NCBI RefSeq assembly: GCF_026745355.1
Contig: NC_079210.1
Span: forward strand, 19,936,123-20,000,122
DNA from: Beta vulgaris subsp. vulgaris
Lineage: Eukaryota; Streptophyta; Magnoliopsida; Caryophyllales; Amaranthaceae
Length of the DNA: 64,000 nt
Direction: 5' to 3'
Within the stretch, counting starts at the first letter, position 1, and each line of letters begins with the position of its first letter. This document shows, in pieces, positions 10,971 through 19,660 of this stretch. Position numbers and translations under genes: made by a program. The notes under the pieces were generated by a model that made no database searches, was not told the DNA's origin, and saw only the letters and a program-made list of their open reading frames with translations.

Positions 10971-11449
10971 GTAGACTTATTGCTTTTGCATCTTATGTTT
11001 ATCTTCCAGATTTTTGTTCCTGTTCACAAGGATGATCATTATACTGTCTTGGTGCTGAACAAGAAAGCAAAAAGGATTGAAAATATTGACAATCGTACAG
11101 ACATGAAGGACATTGATAGATATAAGCATGAGGAATTTAACGGTCTTACATACTTTGTAAGTACCTTTTTATGAGCATTTGTATTTTTTTTTTGTTCCAT
11201 TTTATTACTTGTTTTTTAATTGTTTGTTTTTTTTTTGATCTTCAAATGCAGTGTCGTGCTTTTGATTCTTTTATGAAAGAGACTATGAGATGTCGTGATT
11301 TTGATCGTCTCCACCATTGGCAAACATCAACTCTTTACTTCCCTTGGAGAAGCAAGGACAACAATTTTGATTGTGGTGTCTATGCAATCAAAACCATGGA
11401 GCTGTATGACGGTCAAATACTAACCAGCTGCACTTGTTGACCTAAAAGG
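10971..11449 (+). pseudogene. Protease core exons 11 and 12 of the ULP1-like gene (H-D-C retained)
   Basis: Exon 11 (10971-11156) encodes IFVPVHKDDHYTVLVLNKKA and IENIDNR. Exon 12 (11252-11449) encodes WQTSTLYFPWRSKDNNFDCG followed by VYAIKTMELYDG. These match the C48 catalytic order: His at codon 11037-11039, Asp at 11088-11090 and the nucleophile Cys at 11372-11374 in the DCGVYA motif. The intron between them is short and T-rich. A frame break around 11415-11425 gives an early TGA at 11437-11439; the expected reading AALVDLK is visible one frame over up to the donor GTATGA at 11450. Confidence 0.82.
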
Positions 11450-11514
11450 GTATGATTACTTTATTTTGCTTGTTACATTTCTGTTTTTGAAAGTTTTTTA
11501 ATAGAAAAAGGTAT

Positions 11515-11800
11515 GATAGCCAGTTAGTGAAGGACTTGAAAGACTAGCTGAAAAACAAAGATGTCTAACTGAAGCATTTAAAGACTAGCTGAGAAATAAT
11601 GAAGTCTAACTGAAGCACTGTAAAGACTAGCTTAGAAATAAACAAGTCTAACTGAAACATAATAAATACTAGCTGAAAAACAATCAAGTCTAACTGAAAC
11701 ACAATCATTACTAGCTGAAAGCATTATAAGGACTACCTGAAAAACAATGAAGCACTATAAAGACTAGTTGATGTGTTGTGTTTATTTTCAGTTAGTTTTA
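11515..11800 (+). repeat. Satellite array, intron 12 of the ULP1-like gene
   Basis: Forward units in the 42-bp dimer style: AAGTCTAACTGAAGCA alternating with AGACTAGCTGAAAAACA. The end near 11780 switches to TTTTCAGTTAG before the acceptor at 11858. Confidence 0.88.
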
Positions 11801-11858
11801 TTTTGTAATTGTTACATTTTTGAACCTTTTTTAAAGTTTTGATTTTTTTATTTTTTAG

Positions 11859-12182
11859 GCAGCCACCAAAAACCTTGAGCGGTGTAGGCTTGCTCTTCGT
11901 CTTGTGGACCATCCTTTAAACAAACTGAGAGAGAAAGTGAAGCATGACTGTTATGTTTGGTCTGCAAAGAAACCTGAACTGATGGCAAGACAGAAGATAA
12001 GGAAGGATAAAGAGGCTGTTCTAGATAAATTAGCATTTAATCGATCAAAGAAGACGAATAGAAAAGAAGCACACATTTTACGGCGAAGGAGGGATCATGA
12101 GGCGAAAGTAGAAGATGTGTTGAATAATAATTTTGGAGACAAAGTGAAAATAGAGCAACTGTTGAAATTTCATTATTGTTAG
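11859..12182 (+). CDS. Last exon of the ULP1-like gene
   Basis: The acceptor TTAG ends at 11858 and the exon is open to TAG at 12180-12182. It encodes AATKNLERCRLALRLVDHPL, then KHDCYVWSAKKPELMARQKI and a strongly basic tail (RKEAHILRRRRDHEAK). The basic tail could be a nuclear localisation signal. Downstream the satellite resumes at about 12380. Confidence 0.65.
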   Translation, partial: AATKNLERCRLALRLVDHPLNKLREKVKHDCYVWSAKKPELMARQKIRKDKEAVLDKLAFNRSKKTNRKEAHILRRRRDHEAKVEDVLNNNFGDKVKIEQLLKFHYC

Positions 12183-12379
12183 GTGCCAAACTTTTTTTTA
12201 TTATTATTATAATGTACAGTAGAAATAGAAACCATTGAATTTTGCAATGTACAGTACAAATAGCACAGAACTCATTTTACATTTTATACTGTGTTCTTTA
12301 ATGAATTGTACATTTACACTTACTTTGAATGGAATACATTTGTGTAAAAATGTAAGTTGTTTGAAAATTAATTGGAAAA

Positions 12380-13080
12380 ATACAAATACCAACTGAAAAA
12401 TGAAAAATCTAACTCATAATAATAAGTGTATGACATATATTTGTAAATATAAATTTTAAGTCTAACTTATACACTGTAAATAGTAGCTGAAAAACAAACA
12501 AGTCTAACTGAAGAGTTGTTAAGTCTAACTGAAAAATAAACAAGTCTAACTGAAGCTCTATAAACACTAGCTGAAAAATAAAGAAGCTAGCTGAAGCACA
12601 ATTAATACTAGCTGAAAATAAATAAGTCTGACTGAAGGAAATTTAACACTAGCTGAAAACTACACAAGTCTAACTGAAGCGTAATTAATAGAGGCTGAAA
12701 ATCAAATAAGTCTAACTGAAGCAGAAATATACACAAGTCTAATTGAAGTACAATTAATACAAGCTGAAAAATAAATACGTCTAACTGAAGCATCATTAAG
12801 ACTAGCTGAAAAAGACACAAGTCTAACTGAAGCAGTATAAAGATAAGCTGAGAAATAAATAAGTCTAACTGAAGCAATCATTAAGACTAGCTGAAAAGAC
12901 ACAAGTCTAACTGAAACTGAATTAATATAAGCTTAAAAGTAAACACGTCTAAGTGAAGCACTAGAAAGACTAGCTGAAAAATAAACAAGTCTAACTGAAG
13001 GTCAATAAATACTAATATTACTGAATTTCGAGTAGCTTAGGAATAAACAAGTGTAAATTTCAATACAATTACTGAGTGGA
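12380..13080 (+). repeat. Satellite array between the two convergent MULE genes
   Basis: Forward units in the dimer style continue from 12380 to about 13080, in the spacer between the end of the ULP1-like gene (12182) and the end of the transposase gene (13111). The satellite is therefore not limited to introns. Confidence 0.88.
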
Positions 13081-13110
13081 ATACAATTGAAAACTAATAT
13101 TATTTGAACA

Positions 13111-13495
13111 CTATTCAACTTGAGGTACATTTGGGGTTTTTGTTCCATATTCGTTCGGATGCCTTGTCTTCATTTTACGCTTCTCAAAATGTCCTTTTAC
13201 TCTCTTGTTTCCCTTTGGTGGTCTTCCTTTTGTCTTTATCACTCTCAGGATTTTCAACTGTTTGTCTTCGTAGTTCTTCATCTTCGATTTCTTGTTGTTT
13301 TTGTTGATCAGTCTTGAAAACTTCTTTCACTGATTTGTATAATTCCTTCAACGACTTGTCACATAATGTTCTTGCATCCTCATTTGATTGACATATTGAC
13401 ACTAGGTTGTAGAAATTCTTGGTTATTGCATGTCTCCATGGTGTCCACAACTGTGCATTTTGGCTTTGGTCCTTGTCTGCTTTAATAAATGTTTC
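13111..13495 (-). pseudogene. C-terminal exon of the MULE transposase
   Basis: It encodes WRHAITKNFYNLVSICQSN, EDARTLCDKSLKELYKSVKE and a Lys/Glu/Gln-rich tail (ESDKDKRKTTKGKQESK). Such tails follow the SWIM finger in FAR1-related proteins. A frame break near 13186 gives TGA; KMKTRHPNEYGTKTPNVPQV is readable one frame over to TAG at 13111-13113. Confidence 0.75.
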
Positions 13496-13499
13496 TTAG

Positions 13500-13812
13500 T
13501 CAATTAGTTCATTTGACTAACTAAAATTTTCAGATAGCTTAGAAATTCTTTCAGGTGGTGTGTTAATTGTTTCAGTTAGTTAAGTGTTAAACCCCACACC
13601 CCCAAAACCCCCCACTACTAATATTCCCCCTCCCACAACAAAGAAAACCCCCAATTAATGTTCTGGTAGTAACATTAATTTATCAGTTAGTTATAGTAAT
13701 GTTTCAGCTGGAGCCTTTTTTTTTTCAGTTCACTAATTAAATCTTTCAGGTGATCAGTTAATTGTTTCAGTTGGAGTCTTCAGTTTTTCAGTTAGTTGCT
13801 TTCATTTGTCAG
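13500..13812 (-). repeat. Inverted-orientation satellite, last intron of the transposase gene
   Basis: TTTCAGTTAGTT and TTTCAGGTGATCAG units in the + reading direction, interrupted by a C-rich segment (13588-13650, ACCCCACACCCCC). This is the intron between transposase exons 3 and 4. Confidence 0.75.
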
Positions 13813-14646
13813 TTAGTCATATTGATTTATGTCACTAATATAACCTTGAACATTCTCCCATACTGCTGACTTTGCAAGTCTTGTCCATCTCTTAAGGATA
13901 TATTGTTGTGGTATTTGAAATATGCTGAACATGTGCATGACCCTTATTATGTGAAAGCAAAGCATCCCCGTCTCTGTGAAGCATTGACATGAGCACACTA
14001 ATTCTGTTGTAGCCTCATCGTATGCTACTGTATGTGAATTGCTGAAATCTTCTTCTGGTGAGACTTCAAACAACTTCAGCTGTGAGTTTTCTGTTGCAAA
14101 TGCTCGTAAAAATGATGCCATTGCCCACTCATACTCTGTTTCAAAGTCATTATATAGTGCTAGTGTGTATACATCAGCTGCATGTTTCAGAAGCTTTGAT
14201 TTGGATTTGACGGCTTTGGGACGTTCAGTTCTGTTCCGGAAGTTGTCACTAGTTTCATTGCTTCTCCATCTTTTCACTGTTTGCTCAAATATATGATAGA
14301 ATTCAAACAGGTTTGTTGTTGCTTTTGCATTGAATGATATTGCCTTATTTGTGACTTCACTTCTTTGTGATGATAAGATTCCAGCTGAAAACATATCCCT
14401 GTTTAATGCGGTGCACCACTTGTGTCTCTGATCATATACTTGCTCGAACCATTCTTTTTTCTCGTGTCCATACAATTCCATCATTTTCGCCCACAATTCT
14501 TCAAAGCCTGATTCATTTTGACACCCCATCAAACAGTTCTTGAACATGTTCTTGAAGTCTTCATTGGTCTTGAGGGATCCGAAGTGGCTTACAAAGTTCT
14601 TCTCTATATGCCAAAGGCAAAGCCTATGTCTTGTATTTGGGAAAAC
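13813..14646 (-). CDS. Transposase DDE domain, second part, and SWIM zinc finger
   Basis: It opens VFPNTRHRLCLWHIEKNF, the helical C2H2-like insert of MULE transposases, and reaches the catalytic Glu in SSQRSEVTNKA (codon 14356-14358). Downstream it has LVCSCQCFTETGMLCFHIIR, a CxCx(n)CxH SWIM finger. All three DDE residues are therefore present in the element. The stop TAA at 13813-13815 may be intron read-through, because the tail of the protein is found at 13495-13111. Confidence 0.88.
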   Translation of the reverse strand, partial: VFPNTRHRLCLWHIEKNFVSHFGSLKTNEDFKNMFKNCLMGCQNESGFEELWAKMMELYGHEKKEWFEQVYDQRHKWCTALNRDMFSAGILSSQRSEVTNKAISFNAKATTNLFEFYHIFEQTVKRWRSNETSDNFRNRTERPKAVKSKSKLLKHAADVYTLALYNDFETEYEWAMASFLRAFATENSQLKLFEVSPEEDFSNSHTVAYDEATTELVCSCQCFTETGMLCFHIIRVMHMFSIFQIPQQYILKRWTRLAKSAVWENVQGYISDINQYD

Positions 14647-14699
14647 CTGATTTAAGATAGTACATATTATGCTAGAAATCACTTTCATTTGAATGCTTG

Positions 14700-15385
14700 T
14701 GAATCTAATTTAAAAGGTAAAGAATAATATGAAGACCAACTGAAAAATTTAAGAAGTCTAACTGAAACAATGTAAATGCTAACTGAAAATTTCATGAGAC
14801 AAAATGAAGTAATATGAAGCCCAAATGAAAACTAAATGAGTCTAACTGAAAACTAAATGAGTCTAACTGAAAACTAAATAAGTCTAAGAAAAGTAAATTT
14901 GTCTAACTGAAAAGTAAATAAGTGTAACTGACAACTAAATAAGTCTAACTGAAAATTAACTAAGTCTACCTGAATAATCAAGACGTCTAACTGAAAAAGA
15001 AAGAAGTCTAACTGAAATAGTGGAAATAAATGAGTCTAACTGAAAACTCAATGAGTCTAACTGACAACTAAATGAGTCTAACTTAAAACTAATGAGTCTA
15101 ACTGACAACTAAATTAGTCTAACTGAAAACTAAATAAGTCTAACTGAAAACTCAATGAGTCTAACTTAAAACTAAATACGTCTAACTGAAAACTCAATGA
15201 GTCTAACTGAAAAGTAAATTAGTCTAACTGAGAAGTAAATTAGGTAACTAAAAAGTAAATAAGGCTATCTGAAAAATTAATGAGTCTAAATGAAAACTAA
15301 ATAGGTCTAACTGAATTATAAATAATTAACTCAAACTGAAGACTAAATAATTCTAACTGAAAACTAAATAATTCTAACTGAAAAA
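14700..15385 (+). repeat. 21-bp satellite array, intron of the transposase gene
   Basis: Highly regular GAGTCTAACTGAAAACTAAA-type units in the + orientation, so antisense to the gene that contains them. The array fills the intron from donor 15388 to acceptor 14647. Confidence 0.93.
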
Positions 15386-15388
15386 TAC

Positions 15389-15787
15389 CTTTTCAATTGC
15401 ATTGCCCATTGCCTTATCTTGATCAGTGAAAATTGTCTTTGGCTCTTGTTGGCACATTGCTCTCTTGAATGTTTCTAGTAGCCATTCAAAGCTCTCTTCC
15501 TTTTCATTAGTTATGAAAGCACATGCAAACATTGTTGTTTTCCAATGGCAATTTATGCCAACAAATGGTGCACATATCAGTCCATATTTGTTTGTCCTAT
15601 ATGTTGTGTCAAATATCATAACATCTCCATATGCTTTGAAGTCCTCCAACATCATTGAATCTCGCCAAAAGTAGCTGACGATGTTGTTATGTTCCCCAAA
15701 TTTCAGCCTGTAGAAGAATGCAGGATCATCATCCGCTCTTTGCTGAAGTAAGTCCAACACACTCTGCATATCCTTTCCTTCAACCAA
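15389..15787 (-). pseudogene. Transposase DDE domain, first part (two catalytic Asp)
   Basis: It encodes FGEHNNIVSYFWRDSMM, then DVMIFDTTYRTNKYGLICAP and ESFEWLLETFKRAM.. ending IFTDQDKAMGNAIEK. The first catalytic Asp is in FDTTYRT (codon 15608-15610) and the second in TDQDKAM (codon 15422-15424). It ends at donor GTATTT (15388-15383), where the satellite intron begins at once. Confidence 0.9.
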
Positions 15788-16417
15788 TCTTGTTCTGTAC
15801 TGTGTGATATAGTTGTAGATGGTCCCTTTTTGTGTGGCCCACTACTTCTTCTGATCCAGCCTCATGACACAAAAAGTTGTATGCATGCATTGGCTTTATG
15901 CCAGATTCAACCATTGTTTGTATTAGTTGTCCTTTTTGTTCAGTTATCTTCCTTTCTGATTTCAGATGATGTATTTCTTGTTGTATTACCAACTCATGGT
16001 TGTGCTGCAACTCATGAGCTACTACAACAAAGTCTTCACCAGGTTTTTCTTGCTTAAATCTGACCATGGCTTTGCATGCTGTTCTTGTTTCATTGACTAC
16101 TCTTTCCTTTCTTTTGTTGGTTGGCTGCTCAACATCTGGTATCTGAACAGGTTTTTCTTGTTGTGTGTCTTTTTCTTTTGGTTCTGTTATTTTGTTTGTT
16201 GATTTTGAGCCTCCTTCCTTTGAGCAAACCAAGTAGAATTCGTATATTGAATTATCAATTCTCCTCCTCCTTAGAGTTTGTTTCCTAATACTAAATCCTA
16301 ATGCTCTTGAGTGTGCTTGATACAAGTTGTAACCATCTTTGTGATCTGTAACATGTCTCCCTATTAAACTGCTACTGATATTTTCGTCATTGATGTACTT
16401 GAGATATTCATGTTCAG
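15780..16417 (-). pseudogene. FAR1-type DNA-binding domain exon of the transposase
   Basis: Starting AEHEYLKYINDENISSS, the exon has the FAR1 signature: YNLYQAHSRALGFSIRKQTL, then FYLVCSKEGG, RTACKAMVRFK and HELQHNHEL. The two Cys and the H.H pair form the WRKY-GCM1-like zinc site. A low-complexity insert rich in Lys, Glu and Pro sits between the first and second Cys. A frame break occurs near 15822 after VVGHTKRDH; the expected reading YITQYRTRLVEGKDMQS continues one frame over. Confidence 0.87.
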
Positions 16418-16439
16418 CTGTTGAGTTCATTGTCAAAAA

Positions 16440-17275
16440 ATTAGGACACTAACTTAAAGAACAAAAGCACTAACTGAAAACTAAACAAGTGTAGAGAGAA
16501 TGATTGTAATAGTATCAAATGAAAGAATAATTATACTAAATGAAATAAATTAAGGACCAACTGAAAAGAAAATAAGTCTAACTGAAAACTAAATAAGTCT
16601 AACTGAAAACTGAATCAGTCTAACTGAAAACTAAATTAGTGTAACTGAATATGTCTAACTGAAGAGCAAATAAGTCTAACTGAAAACTAAATAAGTCTAA
16701 CTGAAGAGTTAAAAAGTCTAACTGAAAACTAAATAGTCTAAATGAATCAGTCTATGAATCAGTCTAACTGAAGAGCAAATAAAACTAACTGAAAAGAAAA
16801 TAAGTCTAACTGAAGAGTTAATAAGTCTAACTGAAAACTAACTAAGTCTAACTGAAAACTAAATTAGTCTAACTGAATCAGTCTAACGAATCAGTCAACG
16901 AAATGTAAATAAGTCTAACTGAAGAGTTAATAAGTCTAACTGAAAACTAAGTTACTCTAACTGAACACTTAATAAGTCTAACTGAATCAGTCTAACTGAA
17001 GAGTAAATAAGTCTAACTGAAAACTAAATTACTCTAACTGAACACTTAATAAGTCTATCTGAATCAGTCTAACTGAAGAGTAAATAAGTCTAACGGAAGA
17101 GTATATAAGTCTAACTGAAGCGTAAATAAGTTTAACTGAAGAGGTAATAAGTCCAACTGAAAACTAATTAAGTCTAACTGAAAACTATATTAACTGAAAA
17201 CTAAAGTACTCTAACTGAACACTAATAAGTCTAACTGAAAACTAATTAAGTCTAACTGAAAAAGTTAATGAGTGA
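16440..17275 (+). repeat. 21-bp satellite array, first intron of the transposase gene
   Basis: Forward units fill the intron between exon 1 (ends 17389) and exon 2 (starts 16417), antisense to the transposase transcript. The opening segment, TAATTATACTAAATGAAATA, also appears near 7780-7805 and 3733-3755. Confidence 0.93.
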
Positions 17276-17746
17276 AAAATAGACTTTTGTTGCAATGTAA
17301 AAGGTAATTTTATGCATACTAACTGATACAATCAAAATTATAACTGAAAATGAGTAAATGCAATTGAAAATTAAATTTAGACATACACCTGTTACTTTGT
17401 CTTGTATTCCAGCTGATTCTTCATGTAATTTCTTTCTTTTTTTTTCTGATGTGATATCTGTGTTACGGTTTTCATTGTTTAGTTCAATTTGTAATGTGAG
17501 ATCTCTTTGAGTATTCTCATTGCCCAGATCAATTTGTAACGAACTTGCGATTTGTGAATTCGAATCTTCGGCTGACATTCTTGTTCAATTTGTAACGAAC
17601 TAGATTTCAGTAGTGGAACTAGATTTGTAGTGAGAAAGTAGAAGTGTTGGATATGTTTTTGTTCTTGAACAATGGCGGATGAAGCGGATGAAGGGGATGA
17701 AAGTGTTTTTCTTGTTTTTTTTGTTTTTTTTTTATTTTTTCGGTCT

Positions 17747-17824
17747 TTAATAAGTCGCGCGCGTTGCGTTGTTGCTCGTCCGATGAGAGTGTTGTGTCGG
17801 ACGAGTCCGACACAATACGTTCTC
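17747..17824 (-). repeat. Right terminal inverted repeat of the MULE
   Basis: Partner of 2113-2190. Includes CGCGCGCG at about 17756-17763 and the terminal TTCTC. Confidence 0.85.
17792..17815. repeat. Perfect palindrome inside the right terminus
   Basis: The 11-base arm TTGTGTCGGAC, a GA spacer and the exact reverse complement GTCCGACACAA. It sits 9 bases from the element end. Compared with the left palindrome, two arm positions differ, and the paired positions differ in the matching way. Confidence 0.92.
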
Positions 17825-17833
17825 TTTGTGTAA
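17825..17833 (+). repeat. Right target site duplication of the MULE
   Basis: TTTGTGTAA, identical to 2104-2112. Confidence 0.9.
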
Positions 17834-19070
17834 AGCTCTATGTATGTTAGGGGTGTTTAAAAAAATTGTACCCGCTAGGAAAATATAATCGGGTATTTTT
17901 TGAAAATGTGATTTTGACGGGTAGAAGTTAGGTCATGGACAATGATGTGAAATGGTTTTGCATTTGTTCTTTAATTTTTGATTGATTAAGATTAGACTCA
18001 CTAATATTATTTAATTAGCCTAATTATGATTAATTGACACTAATCTCGTTTAAGTGTTCCTTAATCATATTTAAGTATTTAATTAGTGTTAATTATGAAT
18101 TGTATCCCTAATTGTGATTAGTTAGTAGCTAATCGGTATACGCTAATGATGTCTTAGCTAGTTTGGATTAGTCAAATGAAGGTTTTTGCAGATATAACTG
18201 TCTAACAAGGTGTGCCTAGTACGCAACTTGATCTAATTGACTATGATGACAGGCTACAACCAATCAGAACTTAAGGGTTGAGAAAGTTTCCTACTGGAAG
18301 TCCTACACAATCGTCACATATGGCATGAATGACACCTAATTTTGAGATTTCTTCTGCAAGAAGCTACCTAAAGAATTTTAATTATTTCTTACATGGATTT
18401 TTATTAGCTTGAACAGAAGAACAAGATTTCATTGGTTAGGATGACAAAGCTTGACCAATGGGATGCAAAGAGCTACATGAAAACAAGTTGCTATACTTAA
18501 ATGGTTTTGTATTAAAATACTAATTACTTTATATGTAAGCTATGTATTGATGATGTAAGCGATGAAGTATTTAAGCCTTAGAAACTACTATAAATAGAGG
18601 TAAGGTGTCTAGTAAAGAATGTTGTTAAATGAAATAGTGAGCTTTTGCTTATTGAAATTGGAAGCACTTCATTCGATTTTTTCTTGAGTTTAAGGTGTGA
18701 ACTTAAACTTAAAACCCTAAGATTAGGTGAATGAAGCTTAGTTTAAGAGAGAACTAAGATAATTGGTAAGTGAAGTCAATTGGAATACTCTCAAAACCCT
18801 CCTAAGTCAAGCTATTAGGTGAGTGAAGTTTTTCAACTGGCTTATAACCGTTAAGAGTTGATTAATCAGTGAAGTTAATCTAACAATTACGAACTATTCG
18901 TCAATCTTGCATTTCCAATCCATTTCCCACCTTAAACCACCATATTTCCATCCCTTAGTGATGTTAAGAGTCATCCTTGCCTTACATAAACACAAAACAC
19001 TCAAAAAAAAGCCCTAAACACAAGTAAACTTCCACATTCCCGCATCGGACAGTAGCTTTGTTGCAAAGGG
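17834..19070. other. Non-coding repeat-like DNA with an isolated TATA box
   Basis: No ORF of note. A TATA-like CTATAAATAG lies at 18588-18597 and is followed by GA-rich transcribed-looking sequence with several GGTGAATGAAG or GGTGAGTGAAG direct repeats (about 18726-18830). This resembles the U3/R part of an old LTR, but I found no matching partner or boundaries. Confidence 0.35.
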
Positions 19071-19082
19071 GTACCCGGTACT

Positions 19083-19260
19083 AAGGGTGTTCATGGGTGG
19101 TTAACCATACCAACCTAAAATTTCGGGACGATAACCGGAAGTATCAATTCGCCATATTTGTGAATGGTAACCGTAACCATTCAAACCGGTAACCACATAA
19201 ACGGTTAACCGATTTTTCGGTACGGTTTTACGATTAACAATTAACCATTACTCAAGTTTT
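19083..19260. repeat. Probable hAT-type terminal region with GGTTAACC motifs
   Basis: It begins TAAGGGTGTTCATGGGTGGT and then carries repeated GGTTAACC, GGTAACCG and AACCGGTAACC words in both orientations. Such subterminal repeats are typical of hAT ends, and the hAT transposase lies just to the right. I could not find the matching opposite end or an 8-bp duplication, so the element boundary is not proved. Confidence 0.4.
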
Positions 19261-19660
19261 ATCAAATTATATTACTAATTTTATATATTAGAATTCAAAA
19301 TTTTCTCAAGATTCTCTATAAAAGACAATCATCTCTAAAAACAGTTCACACCATCCAATATTACCATACAATGAATACATATCTCAAAGTTCTAATAAAA
19401 AACAAGCACAAAAATCTAAACTATTACAAGTTGATACTTGAGTTAGAAGTTCTAAGAAAAAATAGCAGCAAGTGCACATGCAAATTCTAGTGTGGGCTGT
19501 TCCAGTGAGTGCACAGAGACATTTCTTAGTCTCCTACCATCAAAAGAGATTCATCAATCTCTATTATGGGCCGCTCCAATCTTAAATTATCCATTTCTGC
19601 ATAAATAAATACATAATTAATTCCTTTTTATACGCTACAAAAACATGAAAACATAAACTT

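Larger units (their letters stand above)
2462..12182 (+). pseudogene. MULE-borne ULP1-type (C48) cysteine protease gene, about 13 exons, several frameshifts
   Basis: Exons with GT-AG borders: about 2462-2491, 2574-2675, 4315-4422, 4510-5542, 6134-6461, 6804-7126, 7411-7550, 8394-8785, 9131-9826, 10551-10799, 10971-11156, 11252-11449 and 11859-12182. The protein would run: Lys-rich start (KSKKVKSLGSSGK), a conserved region of about 330 residues starting at NFTEQEIKSIN, repeated acidic Asp/Gly exons, a linker, and the protease core near the C-terminus. ULP1 proteases process SUMO or remove it from nuclear proteins; the substrate of the transposon forms is not known. Single-base frame breaks are visible near the start of exon 1, near 5093, near 5520, in 6804-6838, in 8590-8690, near 9200, near 9752 and near 11420. 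This copy is therefore unlikely to make full-length protein. Family assignment rests on the H-D-C core. Confidence 0.85.
13111..17578 (-). pseudogene. FAR1/MuDR-type MULE transposase gene, at least four exons, frameshifted
   Basis: Read on the minus strand: exon 1 17578-17389 (MSAEDSNSQIASS start, donor GTGTATG), exon 2 16417-15389, exon 3 from 14646 to about 13813, and exon 4 from about 13495 to 13111. The order is acidic leader, FAR1-type zinc-binding domain, DDE transposase domain, SWIM zinc finger and a basic coiled tail. Exon joins restore codons: G|CT at exons 1-2 and GAAAAG|GTTTTC at exons 2-3 (AIEKVFPNT). MULE transposases bind the terminal inverted repeats and cut the DNA. Frame breaks near 15822 and 13186 mean this copy would not give a full product as read. 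It starts next to the right terminus, mirroring the protease gene at the left. Confidence 0.9.
2113..17824 (+). mobile_element. Complete 15.7-kb Mutator-like element with ULP1-like protease and FAR1-type transposase genes
   Basis: The boundaries are set by an exact 9-bp target duplication outside and imperfect terminal inverted repeats inside. The left end reads GTGAAAGTATTGGGTCAGAC; the right end, reverse-complemented, reads GAGAACGTATTGTGTCGGAC. Similarity continues for roughly 70 bp into a CGCG-rich stretch. Two genes start next to opposite termini and converge: a ULP1-type cysteine-protease gene on + (2462-12182) and a FAR1/MuDR-type transposase on - (17578-13111). Nearly all introns and the spacer between the genes consist of a 21-bp satellite. 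Plant MULEs that carry ULP1-like genes are known (the Kaonashi group of Arabidopsis). The satellite-filled architecture is what stands out here. Both genes have frameshifts, so this copy is probably not autonomous now. Confidence 0.93.

Noticed and set aside
2985..17275. Regular repeats with short spacers resembling a CRISPR array
   Set aside because: Unit and spacer together form a simple 21-bp tandem satellite; the in-between bases are repeat variants. The setting is eukaryotic introns inside a transposon.
18588..18597. TATA box as a host gene promoter
   Set aside because: No gene follows in either direction within a plausible distance; it is more likely part of an old LTR.
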